A DNA stretch of 64,000 nucleotides from Leptothrix discophora (GCF_030705305.1 NZ_JAUZEE010000006.1:124001-188000), one strand, 5' to 3'. Positions 41,044-51,640 are shown, counted from the stretch's first letter. A program made the numbers and translations. Notes: generated by a model not told the origin, from the letters alone.

Positions 41044-41247
41044 ATGTCGGAAGCAGCCCCTCAGACCTCCAGCGCCCGGACACCGGAACGCGATGCCGCG
41101 CCCTCGTCGGCCGTCGCCGAGGGTGGCCCGCGCCGCCTGCGCAGCGTCGATCTGCTGCAGGGCGCGGACGAGGTGCTGATCGAGCACGAGGACGCCTGCT
41201 ACCGGCTGCGTCGCACCTCGCTGGGACGCTTGATCCTGACCAAGTGA
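41044..41247 (+). CDS. hemP: Hemin uptake protein HemP
   Basis: The 67-residue protein ends with the HemP motif [20 protein letters not shown] and [15 protein letters not shown]. The N-terminal 30 residues are low-complexity. HemP proteins are small, iron-repressed and located before TonB-dependent receptors. Some are reported to activate haem receptor genes. It starts 12 bases after the Fur box and lies 148 bp before the receptor gene. Confidence 0.92.
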   Translation: MSEAAPQTSSARTPERDAAPSSAVAEGGPRRLRSVDLLQGADEVLIEHEDACYRLRRTSLGRLILTK

Positions 41248-41395
41248 GGCGCGGGCCGACACCCGTCGCCACCCGCCTTTCCGACCTTCTCTCGCAGATT
41301 CGCGGCCCAGCCCATCGCCAGGTCATGCGTCGCCGGCCCCCTTCGGGTCGTCGACCCCGCAATCGGATGCCAACCCGTTGTGTGGAAGCTGACCC

Positions 41396-43705
41396 ATGGC
41401 CGATCGCCTGTCGAACCAACCTGATCTTCTCGTCCGCCCGTCGCGGGCCGCGTCGCTGCTGCCGCTTGGCGCCCTGGCCTGTGGCCTGGGCATGCTGGGC
41501 AGTCCCGCCTGGGGCGCCGACGAGGCGGCGGTGAGCGATCCCGTCACGCTGCCGCGTGTCACCGTGACCGCGCCCGACCTGCCCGAGCAGGGCCGCGACG
41601 GCCTGCAGGTCACGCGCACCCGCATCGGCAAGTCCGAGCAGGACCTGCGCGACCTGCCGCAGTCCATCAGCGTCGTGACCGAACGCCTGATCGACGACCG
41701 CAACCTCGACACCCTCAAGCAGGCGCTGACCCAGACTGCCGGCATCACCTTCCTGGCGGCCGAAGGCGGCGAGGAGGACATCCGCCTGCGCGGCTTCTCG
41801 CTGCAGGCGACCGGCGACATCTTCATCGACGGCATGCGCGACCCGGCCTTCTACGACCGCGACGCCTTCAACTGGGACCGGCTGGAACTGCTGCGCGGCT
41901 CGGCCTCGATGCTGTTCGGCCGCGGCTCGACCGGCGGTGCGGCCAACCAGGTCACCAAGCAGGCCTACCTGATGGACGGCCAGCAGGTCGACCTGACGCT
42001 GGGCAGCCACGCCTACCGTCGCCTCGTCGGCGACGTCAACGTCGTGACCGGCGAGGACGCCGCGCTGCGCCTGAACGCGATGGTCACGAAGGCCGACAGC
42101 GACGGCGCCGGCAACCGCCTCGACAAGCGCGGCCTGGCCGGCAACTTCCGCTGGGGCATCGGCCACAAGGACGAGTTCGGCGTCTCGCTCTACCGGCTGG
42201 AGAACCGCAACGGCATGAACTACGGCCTGCCGTGGATCAGCCCGACGGCCACCTCGGCGGCGGCCGACCGGACGATGATCTCGTCGCTCGACCCGAACGC
42301 CTCCTACGGCATGGCGAGCGACCGCAACGTCGGCACCGCCACCACCGCGACCTTCGACCACAGGCACCGCTTCGACGCGGACAGCGCGCTCAAGACCACC
42401 GTGCGGCGCGGCGCCTACAGCCGCGACCAGCGCGCGAGCACGATCCGGCTGTGCCAGCAGACCACCAACCCGACGACCGGCGTGGTGACCAACCCCGGCT
42501 GCCCGACCGTGCTGCCAACGCTGGACACCTTCAGCGACGCGACCGTGTTCACGCGCGGCACCCAGCTCAAGATCCAGGACCTCGACACCCTGCAGGCGCA
42601 GAGCGACTTCAGCACCCGCTTCGAGGCCCTGGGCCTGCGCCATGAATGGGTCAGCGGCATCGACCTGGCGCGCGAGGAGAAGGTCGTCTATGCCGCCAGC
42701 ACGCCCGCTGGCGTCGACCTGACGAAGCCGCGCACGACCGCCGGCACGCCGGACGACGGTGCCCGGATTGACGAAGACGCCCGCCTGCTGCGCACTGGCA
42801 GCGGCTTCGTCAACCACAACGTCGGTCTCTACGCCCAGGACCTGGTGAGCGTCGCCGAAGGCTGGAAGCTGCTGGGCGGCCTGCGCTACGACCGCATGCG
42901 CGGCGATTTCGAGCAGATCGCCGCGAACGGCGCGGGGACGCGCCACGAACAGAAGATCGGCGAGTTCAGCAAGCGCCTGGGCGTGATCTGGCAGCCGACC
43001 GCGCGACACAGCTTCCACGCGTCCTGGGGCAGCTCGTTCAACACCTCGGGCGACTCGTATTCCTACAACGCGCTGAGTGCCAACACCGCGCCGGAGCAGA
43101 GCCTCAACACCGAGATCGGCGCGCGCATCGAGAGCGAGGACAGGCAGTTCACCACCCGCGTCGCGCTGTTCCGCTCGGTCAAGACGAACGAGCGCAACAC
43201 CGACCCCGACACCGCCGCGACCGCGCTGCTGCTGTCGGGCAAGCGGCATGCGACCGGCCTCGACATGGACGTGACCGGCCGCCTGACGCGCGACTGGGAC
43301 GTCTACCTGTCCTACATGTGGATTCCCGATGCCCGCGTCGACGTGGCCGCGCCGACCGCGACCACCTTCGGCAACCGCGCCGGCGACCGGCCCGGCCTGA
43401 CCCCGAAGCACAGCGGTTCGGTCTGGAGCAGCTGGCAGCTCACGCGCGCGTTGCGGCTCGGCACCGGCGTCAACTTCCGCAGCGCCAGCACGCCGGCCGA
43501 CCAGCAGGCCGTCGGCGCGATCACCTCGCCCGGCTACGGCACGCTGGAGCTGATGGGCGAATACGCCATCGAGCCCGATCGCACCGTCATCAAGGCCAAC
43601 CTCGCCAACGTCACCAACAAGCTCTACGGCGCCAGCCTCTACCGCGGCCACTACGTGCCGGGTGCCGGCCGCACGCTGCAGGTGACGGGCACGCTGAAGT
43701 TCTGA
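41396..43705 (+). CDS. TonB-dependent catecholate-siderophore receptor (Fiu-like)
   Basis: This 769-residue outer-membrane receptor has a signal peptide ending near AWGA (residue 41), a TonB-box-like LPRVTVTA (about 52-59), a plug domain with [30 protein letters not shown] and [24 protein letters not shown], and a beta-barrel ending in the aromatic [11 protein letters not shown]. It resembles Fiu/CirA-type siderophore receptors. The gene after it encodes a PiuC-type dioxygenase, the usual partner of Fiu/PiuA. GGAAG lies 8 bases upstream of the ATG. Confidence 0.93.
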   Translation: MADRLSNQPDLLVRPSRAASLLPLGALACGLGMLGSPAWGADEAAVSDPVTLPRVTVTAPDLPEQGRDGLQVTRTRIGKSEQDLRDLPQSISVVTERLIDDRNLDTLKQALTQTAGITFLAAEGGEEDIRLRGFSLQATGDIFIDGMRDPAFYDRDAFNWDRLELLRGSASMLFGRGSTGGAANQVTKQAYLMDGQQVDLTLGSHAYRRLVGDVNVVTGEDAALRLNAMVTKADSDGAGNRLDKRGLAGNFRWGIGHKDEFGVSLYRLENRNGMNYGLPWISPTATSAAADRTMISSLDPNASYGMASDRNVGTATTATFDHRHRFDADSALKTTVRRGAYSRDQRASTIRLCQQTTNPTTGVVTNPGCPTVLPTLDTFSDATVFTRGTQLKIQDLDTLQAQSDFSTRFEALGLRHEWVSGIDLAREEKVVYAASTPAGVDLTKPRTTAGTPDDGARIDEDARLLRTGSGFVNHNVGLYAQDLVSVAEGWKLLGGLRYDRMRGDFEQIAANGAGTRHEQKIGEFSKRLGVIWQPTARHSFHASWGSSFNTSGDSYSYNALSANTAPEQSLNTEIGARIESEDRQFTTRVALFRSVKTNERNTDPDTAATALLLSGKRHATGLDMDVTGRLTRDWDVYLSYMWIPDARVDVAAPTATTFGNRAGDRPGLTPKHSGSVWSSWQLTRALRLGTGVNFRSASTPADQQAVGAITSPGYGTLELMGEYAIEPDRTVIKANLANVTNKLYGASLYRGHYVPGAGRTLQVTGTLKF

Positions 43706-43743
43706 CCGACGTCCTGCTTTCCCGAACCTTCGAGGTCCGCCCC

Positions 43744-44439
43744 ATGCTGCTCCACGTCCCCCAGGTCCTGAACGCCGCCGAGCTGGACCACGCCCGCACG
43801 CTGCTGGTCGACGCGCCCTGGGGCGATGGCCAGGTCACGGCGGGCGTGCAATCGGCGCAGGTCAAGAACAACCAGCAGCTGCCGCAGGCTCACGCGCTGA
43901 GCCAGTCCTTGCAGCAGATCGTGCTGGCCGGCCTGAACCGGCATGCGACCTTCTTCTCGGCCGCCCTGCCCAAGAAGATCTTCCCGCCGCTGTTCAACCG
44001 CTACGGCGGGCAGGCCAATGCCTTCGGCAACCACGTCGACAACGCGGTGCGCTTCGTCACCCGCGGGCCGCAGACGGGCCAGCGGGTCCGCACCGACGTC
44101 AGCTGCACGCTGTTCCTGGCCGATCCGGCCGACTACGACGGCGGCGAACTGGTGATCGAGGACACCTACGGCAGCCAGCGCGTCAAGTTGCCGGCCGGCG
44201 ACCTCGTGCTCTACCCCGGCACCAGCGTGCACCGGGTCGAGCCGGTCACGCGCGGGGCCCGCGTGGCGAGCTTCTTCTGGCTCGAGAGCATGGTGCGCAG
44301 CGACGAGCAGCGCCGCCTGCTGTTCGACATGGACCGCCACCTGATGCACCTGCGCCAGACGGTCGGCGAGACCGATGCCGGCGTGATCGGCCTGACCGGC
44401 ACGTACCACAACCTGCTGCGGCAGTGGGCCGAGACATGA
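43744..44439 (+). CDS. piuC: PKHD-type Fe(II)/2-oxoglutarate hydroxylase (PiuC/YbiX)
   Basis: The 231-residue enzyme has the iron triad His97, Asp99 (GNHVDNAV) and His163 (SVHRVEPV), with Arg173 to hold 2-oxoglutarate. [21 protein letters not shown] and FFWLESMVR are typical of PiuC/YbiX. It is probably involved in siderophore processing or iron-linked modification, as it nearly always accompanies this receptor type. Its stop overlaps the tonB start (ATGA), so it is coupled to the energy-transducing genes. Confidence 0.92.
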   Translation: MLLHVPQVLNAAELDHARTLLVDAPWGDGQVTAGVQSAQVKNNQQLPQAHALSQSLQQIVLAGLNRHATFFSAALPKKIFPPLFNRYGGQANAFGNHVDNAVRFVTRGPQTGQRVRTDVSCTLFLADPADYDGGELVIEDTYGSQRVKLPAGDLVLYPGTSVHRVEPVTRGARVASFFWLESMVRSDEQRRLLFDMDRHLMHLRQTVGETDAGVIGLTGTYHNLLRQWAET

Positions 44440-45200
44440 GCACGGCGAGCCCGTTCGATCCGCTCGGCCCGCGCGGCCGCATCGCGCTGGTCATCACGGC
44501 GCTGGCTGCGCATGTGACCGCCGGCGTCCCCCTCTGGTGGCAGCGCCCGGCGCCGTCGACGCCGGCCAGCCTGGCGCTGTTGCAGGTTGACTGGGTCGAG
44601 GCGCCGGTGCCACATCCCGCACCGGTGATGCCCAAGCCCGCGATGCCCAAGCCCGTGACGCCGATGCCCGTGATGCCGATGCCCATGACCCCCGCGCCGC
44701 CGCGTCCCGTCGCCGAACCGGCCCGGCCGGTGTGGGCCGCACCCCCCGTACCCGCCGCGCCTGCGGTGCTGGCGGCGGCGCCGTCGGCCGATCCGGCACC
44801 GGCGCAGGCGCTGCCAGCGGTGGCGCAGCCGTTGCCGCCATCCATGCCGTCCACCATGCCGTCCGCCATGCAGCCACCCATGACGCCACAGGTCGCAGCG
44901 CCGTCGGCGACGGCCGCCCCGCACCGTGTCACGCTGTCGGCCACCGACTGGGTCCGACCGCCCGTCTACGCCTACCCGCGCGAGGCCCAGCGGCGGCGCG
45001 AGCAGGGCGTGGTGGCCGTGCGCATCCTGTTCGACACGCAGGGCGTGCCGCGCCAGGTGAGCCTGCTGCGCAGTTCCGGTTCCGCCGCGCTCGATGACGA
45101 GGCGCTGGCCAAGGCGCGCGGCTCACGTGCCCGGCCGCGCCTGCAGGACGGCGTGCCCGTCGAGTTCCTTGCCGACACCGAAGCCGAGTTCAAGTTCTGA
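44436..45200 (+). CDS. tonB: TonB energy-transducing protein with Met/Pro-rich linker
   Basis: The 254-residue protein spans the periplasm and passes proton-motive force to outer-membrane receptors. A TM helix with His26 ([12 protein letters not shown]) is followed by a Pro-rich linker and a C-terminal TonB domain (from about 165: [29 protein letters not shown] ... [18 protein letters not shown]). The linker is unusual in its repeated Pro-Met ([21 protein letters not shown]) where Pro-Lys/Pro-Glu is normal. It is followed by its own exbB and exbD. Confidence 0.92.
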   Translation: MSTASPFDPLGPRGRIALVITALAAHVTAGVPLWWQRPAPSTPASLALLQVDWVEAPVPHPAPVMPKPAMPKPVTPMPVMPMPMTPAPPRPVAEPARPVWAAPPVPAAPAVLAAAPSADPAPAQALPAVAQPLPPSMPSTMPSAMQPPMTPQVAAPSATAAPHRVTLSATDWVRPPVYAYPREAQRRREQGVVAVRILFDTQGVPRQVSLLRSSGSAALDDEALAKARGSRARPRLQDGVPVEFLADTEAEFKF

Positions 45201-45218
45201 CCCAGGAGAGATGGCGCC

Positions 45219-46094
45219 ATGCCCAACCCCGTGATGTCCCCGGCGACCGATGTGGTCGCCAACCCCGTCGCGACCGCAGTTGCCCAGTCGGTTGCCGAGT
45301 CGGTTGCCCAGGCGGTTGCCGCCACCCCCGTCGACGCCGGCCTCGGCTTCGGGCATGTCATCGGCCAGTCCGATGCGGTCGGCAAGGCCTTGCTGGCGGT
45401 GCTGCTGCTGATGTCGGTGGCCTCGTGGGCGCTGATCCTCGTCAAGGGCATCGGCGGCGCGCTGCAGCGGCGCCACAGCCGGCGTTTCCTCGACTTCTTC
45501 TGGAACGCGCGCTCGCTCGACGCGGTCCAGGGCGAGCTGCAGATCCACGGCGTGCGCGAGCCCTTCGGCCACCTCGCCGCCCATGCGCTCCAGGCGCGTG
45601 ACCACCATGCCCGCCACGGCGCGGCGCGGCTGGAGGAGGCTGGCAGCGCGCAGGACTTCATCACCCGCACGATCCGCAAGGTGCTCGACGAGGAAGGCAC
45701 GCGGCTGGAGAACGGCCTGACGCTGCTGGCCACCATCGGCGCGACGGCGCCCTTCGTCGGCCTGTTCGGCACGGTCTGGGGCGTCTACCACGCGCTGGTC
45801 GCGATCGGCATGAGCGGCGCGGGCTCGCTCGACCAGGTCGCCGGACCGGTCGGCGAGGCGCTGATCATGACCGGCCTCGGCCTGGCCGTGGCCATCCCGG
45901 CGGTCATGGCCTACAACGCCTTCAGCCGCGCCAACCGCGTGCTGAACGGCCGTCTGGACGCCTATGCCTTCGAGCTGATGACCTTCCTGTCGACCGGCTC
46001 GACGCTGGCGGGTGGGCAGGCCGGTGGCACGCCCGCCGCCCCTTCGAATGGCGAGGTCCGCGCCATGCCCGTGCCGCGCGGCGTGGCCGCCTGA
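45219..46094 (+). CDS. exbB: Biopolymer transport protein ExbB (MotA/TolQ/ExbB)
   Basis: The 291-residue inner-membrane proton-channel subunit has three TM helices: LLAVLLLMSVASWALILVKG near 55-75, and two in the conserved C-terminal part with NGLTLLATIGATAPFVGLFGTVWGVYHAL and IMTGLGLAVAIPAVMAYN. An N-terminal extension of about 40 residues contains a repeated VAxSVAxxVA pattern (VAQSVAESVAQAVA). AGGAG lies about 10 bases before the ATG. It works with ExbD and TonB encoded next to it. Confidence 0.95.
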   Translation: MPNPVMSPATDVVANPVATAVAQSVAESVAQAVAATPVDAGLGFGHVIGQSDAVGKALLAVLLLMSVASWALILVKGIGGALQRRHSRRFLDFFWNARSLDAVQGELQIHGVREPFGHLAAHALQARDHHARHGAARLEEAGSAQDFITRTIRKVLDEEGTRLENGLTLLATIGATAPFVGLFGTVWGVYHALVAIGMSGAGSLDQVAGPVGEALIMTGLGLAVAIPAVMAYNAFSRANRVLNGRLDAYAFELMTFLSTGSTLAGGQAGGTPAAPSNGEVRAMPVPRGVAA

Positions 46095-46107
46095 GGGGGA
46101 GACGACG

Positions 46108-46533
46108 ATGGCCTTCGCCAGCTTCGACCGCCGCTCCGCTGCCGCGCCGGTGGCCGAGATCAACATGGTGCCGCTGATCGACGTGCTGCTGGTGCTGCTC
46201 GTGATCTTCATCGTCGCCGCGCCGCTGCTCACGCACAGCGTCAAGCTGCGCCTGCCGCAGGCCAGCAGCCAGCCGACGCCGGCGCGGGCGGTGCAGGTCG
46301 ATGTCTCGATCGACGCCAGCGGCCAGCGCCACTGGAACGGCGAGCCGGTCAGCCGCGACGAGGCCATCGCTCGCCTGCGCAGCGCCGGGCTGCTGCAGCC
46401 GCAGCCGGAGATCCGCCTGAGCGCCGATCGCGAGGTCGCCTACCGCCACGTCGCCGAGACGCTGGCCGACGCGTCCGCCGCCGGCCTGAGCCGGATCGGC
46501 TTCGTCAGCCAGCCCGAACGCCGCGCTCCCTGA
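46108..46533 (+). CDS. exbD: Biopolymer transport protein ExbD
   Basis: The 141-residue partner of ExbB has one TM helix, MVPLIDVLLVLLVIFIV, carrying the proton-relay Asp25, and a periplasmic domain ending near SRIGFVSQPE. It starts 13 bp after exbB. A GGGGGAGACG leader precedes the ATG. It completes a dedicated TonB-ExbB-ExbD set for the iron locus. Confidence 0.95.
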   Translation: MAFASFDRRSAAAPVAEINMVPLIDVLLVLLVIFIVAAPLLTHSVKLRLPQASSQPTPARAVQVDVSIDASGQRHWNGEPVSRDEAIARLRSAGLLQPQPEIRLSADREVAYRHVAETLADASAAGLSRIGFVSQPERRAP

Positions 46534-46698
46534 CGCCGGAGCTTGATCCTGCACACCTGCGTCCGCACGGGTGGCTCGCTATAGTTCCGCCGCGCGTGCG
46601 GGCGTTTCGATCCGCCAGGGGAGCGGGTCGATGGACAGGGCAGGGATGCAGGTATCGGGCAAGGTCAGCGGAAACGCCCGTGTCGGCGGGGGCCGGCC

Positions 46699-47358
46699 AT
46701 GAAGGCGCTGCTGGTCGACGACCACGCGCTGTTTCGCGACGGCTTCACGCTGCTGATGGGCCAGCGCTTCCCGGAGGTCGAGCTGATCGGCGCGGCCGAC
46801 ATCGGCGAGGCCGGCCTGGCGCTGGCGGCACATCCCGACATCGAGCTGATCCTGCTGGACCTGGGTCTGCCCGACAGCCAGGGCCTGTCCAGCCTGCAGC
46901 GACTGCAGGCCCGCGCCAGCGACGTGCCGGTGGTGGTGATGTCGGCCGACGAGCGGCCCGAGACCATCCTCGCCGCGATCGACCAGGGCGCCGCCGGCTT
47001 CGTGCCCAAGACCGCCCGGCTCGCGGAGATCGAGGGTGCGCTGCGCATCGTGCTGGACGGCGGCACCTACCTGCCGGCGGGCATCTACCGCAACCTCGCG
47101 CCGGTGCAGTCCGCCGGCCTGGACCCGGCCCGCCTGCGTGACGCGCGCTTCGAGGCGCTGGGCCTGTCGCCGCGCCAGATCGACGTGCTGCGCCTGCTGG
47201 TGCTGGGGCGGTCGACCAAGCTGATCTCGCGCGAACTGGACCTCGCCGAGTCGACCGTCAAGACCCACCTGTTGGCGCTGTTCCGCAAGCTCGACGTCAA
47301 CTCGCGCACCCAGGCCATCGTGGCGGCGGCGCGGCTGGGCCTCACCTTCGATCTGTGA
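46699..47358 (+). CDS. NarL/LuxR-family response regulator
   Basis: The 219-residue protein has a receiver domain with phospho-acceptor Asp54 (LILLDLGLPDS), acidic pair DDH at 7-9 and Lys104 (VPKTARL), followed by a LuxR helix-turn-helix at about 150-215 (LSPRQIDVLRLLVLGRSTKLISREL, ESTVKTHLLALFRKL). Its 3' end overlaps by 17 bases the 3' end of a hybrid histidine kinase on the other strand. That neighbour is its probable kinase. Confidence 0.92.
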   Translation: MKALLVDDHALFRDGFTLLMGQRFPEVELIGAADIGEAGLALAAHPDIELILLDLGLPDSQGLSSLQRLQARASDVPVVVMSADERPETILAAIDQGAAGFVPKTARLAEIEGALRIVLDGGTYLPAGIYRNLAPVQSAGLDPARLRDARFEALGLSPRQIDVLRLLVLGRSTKLISRELDLAESTVKTHLLALFRKLDVNSRTQAIVAAARLGLTFDL

Positions 47359-49747
47359 CGGCGGCGGCGCCGGGCGGGCGCCGGGCCTGGCGTTCCGCCT
47401 GGCGTTCGTCGTGCTGGCGGCGGATCTGCATCAGCATGCCCAGCAGCGCCTCGGCCCGGAAGGGCTTGTGCAGCACCGGGATCGCTTGCGCTTGCAGCCG
47501 CGCCAGCTCGCTGCCATCGGTGTCGCCGGTGATGACCAGCACCGGCACCGGTCCGGCATGGCTGCGCAGCGCATCGATCACCTCCATCGCGCTGGCGCCG
47601 ATCAGGCGCTGGTCGGTCACCACGAAGTCGATGCCGGCATGGCCGCGAGGGCGCAGCGCCAGCCATTGGCGGAAGCCGGCCAGGCCGGCATGCGATTCGA
47701 CCTCCGCGCCCCAGGCGGCCAGCCGGGCGCTGACCGCAGCACGGACCTGCGCGTCGTCGTCGACCAGCACGATGCGCCAGTGCCGCAGCGGCTCGCCTGG
47801 CGGCGGTGGCGCAGCGACCACCGGCGGCGGCGGTGCCGCCTCGTCCAGCGTGACCGTGAAGGCGCTGCCGCGGCCAGGCTGCGAGCGCAGGCTCAGCGGA
47901 TGAGCCAGCAGCGCGAGCGATCGCCGCACGATCGCCAGCCCCAGGCCGAGGCCGACATGGCCGTCGCCCGGGCTTGCCTCGCTGGCATGCCCGCCCTGCA
48001 CGAACTCCTCGAAGATGCGCTCCTGCTGGTCGGCCGGGATGCCCGGGCCGGTGTCGATCACGCGCAGCTCGACCTGCCCGCCGCGCCGCCGTGCCGCCAC
48101 CAGCACGCCGCCCTGTTCGGTGTAGCGCAGCGCGTTGCCGACCAGGTTGCGCAGCACCTGTTCGAGCATCACCGCATCGCTGCGCACCGCCAGCCGGGTC
48201 GGCCGCAGGCGCAGCCTCAGCTTGCGGCGCGCAGCCGATTCGTCGGCATGTGGCGCGATGGCGTCGAACAGCCGCTGCAGCTCGACCGTGCCGATGCGCG
48301 GCTGGACGGTGCCGGCCTCCAGCCGTGACAGGTCCAGCAGGCCCTTGAGCAAGGTCTCCATCGAGGCCACGGCGTCGTGTACCCGGTCGATCATGCGGCG
48401 CTGGGTCGGGGCCTGGATGTGCTCGCGCAGCAGGTCGACCAGCAGGCCGATGGTCACCACCGGCTGGCGCAGGTCGTGGCTGGCAGAGGCCAGGAAACGC
48501 GACTTGCTCTGGTGCGCCAGTTCCAGCGCGTGGGTCCGTTCGGCGACCCGCTGTTCAAGCTGCGCGTTGACCTGCTCGACCTGTTCGAGCCCGCGCACCA
48601 GGCGCTGCACCAGCGTCGAGGCGAAGACCGCGAAGACCAGCGGCAGCGCCAGCGCCATCCAGTAGCTCGCCATCACCGACAGCACGCCGCGCCAGGCCAG
48701 GTAGTCGTGCAGCGCCGAGCCGATCAGCAGCAGCAGCGAGGTCAGCATCAGCGTGCGCCGGGTCGAATGCAGCCGCCAGGCCCGCATCGCCACCAGGCCC
48801 AGCGGCGGCAGCACGGCCGCCAGCACCAGCGGGTAGGTCCAGGCCCGCAACAGGTCGGTCCAGCCGAGCGCGTTGGCCGGCACGCCCAGCACCATCAGCG
48901 GCAGGTCGATCGCCAGCAGCACCCAGCGCCACGGGTGGCGCGGCTGCTCGGCCAGCACCAGCGCCAGCAGGCCCAGCAACAGCGCGCAGAGGATCTGCGA
49001 GACATACATCAGTCCGTCGAACCACAGTGCCTGCTGGCTCGAATAGAACAGCGTGTAGGCGCTGCCGCGCAGCGAGATCAGCAGCCACAGCAGCCCGAAG
49101 CCGGCGGTGGTCGTGTCCTGGCGGCGCCGTTGCCAGCCGTACATCAGCATGAACAGGCCCAGCGCGCTGCCGCCGCCGTTGAGGAACAGCGGCAGCGTGT
49201 GCTCCAGCAGCATCTGGTCGCGGTGGCCGGGTGCCAGATCGCCGACCGGACCGGCCAGCACCTCGGACAGCCCGCCGCGCGTGCTGTGGTGGACACGGAT
49301 CTCCAGCTCGTTGTCACCGGGTCGCAGCAGGCGCTGCGGCAGCGGCAGCAGCGCCGGGGCGGCGCGGCTCAGCGGCACCTGCACCGTCGCCGTCAGGCTG
49401 GGCGGATGGCCTGGCCAGGTGTCGGACAGCAGCTCGCCGTTGACGCGAACCTCGTGCAGGTCGGCCAGGCGGTCGATGCGCAGCGCCCAGGCCTGGCGCG
49501 GCAGGGCATCGAGCCGCAGCCTCAGCCGGTAGATCCCGCTGCCGGACGGCGCCAGGCCACGCTGGCCCCAGGTGTCGGGCAGGGCCACGACCTGCGGCTC
49601 GGCGTGCCCGCCATCGGTCGAGAAGACCGCCTGCAGCAGCTGAACGGCGCGCGGTTCGCGGTCCGGTTCGAGCCGATCGATGGGCTGCGCCCGCACCAGG
49701 CAGGCGCCGTGCAGCAAGAGGATGAGCAGGAGCAGGCGGGCAATCAT
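47342..49747 (-). CDS. 7TMR-DISM hybrid histidine kinase with C-terminal receiver
   Basis: The 801-residue protein has a signal peptide, a periplasmic 7TMR-DISM extracellular domain (about 20-180), seven TM helices (about 185-385), a coiled-coil linker, a His kinase core with His424 (ASHDLRQP), ATP-binding NALRYTE, DTGPGIP and GLGLGLAIVRR, and a receiver with Asp712 (VVTDQRL). It is a membrane sensor of unknown ligand. It lies tail-to-tail with the NarL-type regulator, overlapping it by 17 bases, which suggests a cognate pair despite opposite strands. Confidence 0.92.
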   Translation of the reverse strand: MIARLLLLILLLHGACLVRAQPIDRLEPDREPRAVQLLQAVFSTDGGHAEPQVVALPDTWGQRGLAPSGSGIYRLRLRLDALPRQAWALRIDRLADLHEVRVNGELLSDTWPGHPPSLTATVQVPLSRAAPALLPLPQRLLRPGDNELEIRVHHSTRGGLSEVLAGPVGDLAPGHRDQMLLEHTLPLFLNGGGSALGLFMLMYGWQRRRQDTTTAGFGLLWLLISLRGSAYTLFYSSQQALWFDGLMYVSQILCALLLGLLALVLAEQPRHPWRWVLLAIDLPLMVLGVPANALGWTDLLRAWTYPLVLAAVLPPLGLVAMRAWRLHSTRRTLMLTSLLLLIGSALHDYLAWRGVLSVMASYWMALALPLVFAVFASTLVQRLVRGLEQVEQVNAQLEQRVAERTHALELAHQSKSRFLASASHDLRQPVVTIGLLVDLLREHIQAPTQRRMIDRVHDAVASMETLLKGLLDLSRLEAGTVQPRIGTVELQRLFDAIAPHADESAARRKLRLRLRPTRLAVRSDAVMLEQVLRNLVGNALRYTEQGGVLVAARRRGGQVELRVIDTGPGIPADQQERIFEEFVQGGHASEASPGDGHVGLGLGLAIVRRSLALLAHPLSLRSQPGRGSAFTVTLDEAAPPPPVVAAPPPPGEPLRHWRIVLVDDDAQVRAAVSARLAAWGAEVESHAGLAGFRQWLALRPRGHAGIDFVVTDQRLIGASAMEVIDALRSHAGPVPVLVITGDTDGSELARLQAQAIPVLHKPFRAEALLGMLMQIRRQHDERQAERQARRPPGAAAVTDRR

Positions 49748-49824
49748 CGGCGGGCCAGATGATCGCAGACGACCCTCCTCAGGTCCTGCTTAGGAGACCG
49801 TTTCCGGCGGGCCCGCCGCCGCCT

Positions 49825-50238
49825 TCACTTCGCGTCGAGCCTGAGGATCCAGCCGACCAGCTTGCGCGCGTCGTCCTGGCCGATTGCGACCGCGTTGGGC
49901 GGCATCGCCAGGCCGGAGGCCTTGCCCTTCCAGTGGCTGTCGTAGGGGTTGGAGCCTTGCAGCACGGCCTGGGTCAGCGCGTCGTCGGCGCCCTTCTGGC
50001 CACGGTACTTGGCCGAGACGTCGCGCCAGGCCGGACCGATCGGCGGCAGGCCTTCCGGGCCCTTGGCGCCGCGCTCGACGGCGTGGCAGGTCGGGCAGCC
50101 GGCCTGGGCGGCGAGCTGGTGCGCGGCGTCGTCGCTCAGGCCGGCGGCCTGGGTGGCGGTCGGCATGGCGGCCGCAGCCAGCAGCAGGGTGGCGGCGGTG
50201 GCGGCCGTGGCGAGTCGGTTCAGGGCTTGCGTGGTCAT
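49825..50238 (-). CDS. Class I c-type cytochrome
   Basis: The 137-residue protein has a signal peptide (cleavage near TQAA, residue 32) and one haem motif Cys48-x-x-Cys51-His52 (GCPTCHA). A Met axial ligand lies in GLAMPPNAV near residue 111 and the C-terminal helix is DDARKLVGWILRL. It resembles small cytochrome c551/552 electron carriers of the periplasm. GGAG lies 7 bases before the ATG. No oxidase or partner is next to it. Confidence 0.92.
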   Translation of the reverse strand: MTTQALNRLATAATAATLLLAAAAMPTATQAAGLSDDAAHQLAAQAGCPTCHAVERGAKGPEGLPPIGPAWRDVSAKYRGQKGADDALTQAVLQGSNPYDSHWKGKASGLAMPPNAVAIGQDDARKLVGWILRLDAK

Positions 50239-50442
50239 CGTGACGCTCCGTTCTTCAAGGGAATGGACGTCAGCTTGGCGGCACCGGCCCTGCCGCCTTT
50301 GAGCCGCATCAAGCGCCACCGGCGTTTTGTCAGCCTGGAGCAGCCGCCATCGCCGGCGTGGCGTGGCTGCTGCACGGCAACACCAGATTGGAGCGCCGCG
50401 CTGTGGCGGCCTGGGACAGCGCCGCCGGCCGGCGCGCAGGGC

Positions 50443-51525
50443 TCAGGCCTGCCGGTCCAGCAGCATCGCGTCGCCGTAGCTGAAGAAGCGGTAGCGCTGC
50501 GCGATCGCGTGCTGGTAGAGCGCATGCATGCGTGCATGGCCGGCGAAGGCGCTGACCAGCATCAGCAAGGTGCTGCGCGGCAGGTGGAAGTTGGTGACCA
50601 GCCGGTCGACCACGCGGAACGGGAAGCCCGGCGTGATGAAGATGTCGGTCTCGCGCGCGCCGGCCTGCAGCGGCAGACCTAGGGCCGCGCTGTCGCGGGC
50701 GGCCGATTCGAGCGCCCGCAGCGTGGTCGTGCCGACCGAGACGACGCGCCCGCCGCGTGAACGCGTGGCCTCGATCGCGGCCACCGTCGCGGCCGGCACC
50801 TCGAACCACTCGCTGTGCATGCGGTGCTCGGCCACCCGCTCGACCCGCACCGGCTGGAAGGTGCCGGCGCCGACGTGCAGCGTCACGCTGGCGCGGCCGA
50901 TGCCGCGCGCGTCCAGGGCGGCCAGCACGGCCTCATCGAAATGCAGCGCGGCGGTCGGCGCGGCCACCGCACCGGGGGCGCGCGCGAACACGGTCTGGTA
51001 GCGGCGCGCGTCCTCGGCATCGTCGGCATGGGTGATGTAGGGCGGCAGCGGGATGTGGCCGCAGCGCTCCAGCAGCGCGAACACGTCGGACGGGAAGCGC
51101 AGGTGGAACAGCCCGTTCTCCGGCCCGCAGCGGCCCAGCACCTCGGCCCGGAAGGTCTCGCCCGCGTCGCTGCGGAAGACCACGCCCTGGCCGGGCTTGG
51201 GCGACTTGCTGGCGCGCAGGTGGGCCCAGACCTCGTGCGAGCCGGACGGCCCGACCGGCAGCACCCGCTCGACCAGCGCCTCGACCGATCCGCCCGAATC
51301 CTTCGCGCCGTGCAGCCGGGCGCGGATCACCTGGGTGTCGTTGAAGACCAGCAGGTCGCCCGGCGACAGCAGGCCGGGCAGCTCGCGGAAGATGCGGTCG
51401 ACGGGTGACTCGCCGCGCCCGTCCAGCAGCCGCGAGGCGCTGCGCTCGGCGGCCGGGTGCTGCGCGATCAGCTCGGGCGGCAGCTCGAAATCGAAGTCGG
51501 AGAGGGTCAGGTTCGGGTCGATCAC
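50443..51525 (-). CDS. queA: S-adenosylmethionine:tRNA ribosyltransferase-isomerase (QueA)
   Basis: The 360-residue enzyme transfers ribose from S-adenosylmethionine to preQ1-tRNA, giving epoxyqueuosine. Motifs seen are [60 protein letters not shown] and [21 protein letters not shown]. No ATG fits the family N-terminus; the best start is GTG at 51525 ([13 protein letters not shown]). It works after Tgt (35394) in queuosine synthesis. The gap to the antitoxin gene holds a palindromic operator. Confidence 0.95.
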   Translation of the reverse strand: MIDPNLTLSDFDFELPPELIAQHPAAERSASRLLDGRGESPVDRIFRELPGLLSPGDLLVFNDTQVIRARLHGAKDSGGSVEALVERVLPVGPSGSHEVWAHLRASKSPKPGQGVVFRSDAGETFRAEVLGRCGPENGLFHLRFPSDVFALLERCGHIPLPPYITHADDAEDARRYQTVFARAPGAVAAPTAALHFDEAVLAALDARGIGRASVTLHVGAGTFQPVRVERVAEHRMHSEWFEVPAATVAAIEATRSRGGRVVSVGTTTLRALESAARDSAALGLPLQAGARETDIFITPGFPFRVVDRLVTNFHLPRSTLLMLVSAFAGHARMHALYQHAIAQRYRFFSYGDAMLLDRQA

Positions 51526-51584
51526 GTTCAGGGTCCAGGAAACGGTCCGGGTGCGCTTGCGGGAAGCGGCGTCGGGCGTCAGAA

Positions 51585-51600
51585 TATAACAAACGTTATA
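51585..51600. promoter_or_regulatory. Palindromic operator/promoter of the toxin-antitoxin pair
   Basis: TATAAC-AAAC-GTTATA is a perfect 6-bp inverted repeat in an AT-rich patch 40 bases before the antitoxin start, and contains a -10-like TATAAC. A second AAACGTT follows at 51605-51611. AbrB/MazE-type antitoxins repress their own promoter through such sites, so this is the probable autoregulatory operator. Confidence 0.65.
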
Positions 51601-51640
51601 ACCCAAACGTTCCCCCCTCAACCTTGTCCAGGAGACCGCC

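Noticed and set aside
40814-43651. Minus-strand open frame of 945 codons
   Set aside because: Antisense to the siderophore receptor and hemP; composition is that of a reverse-frame shadow.
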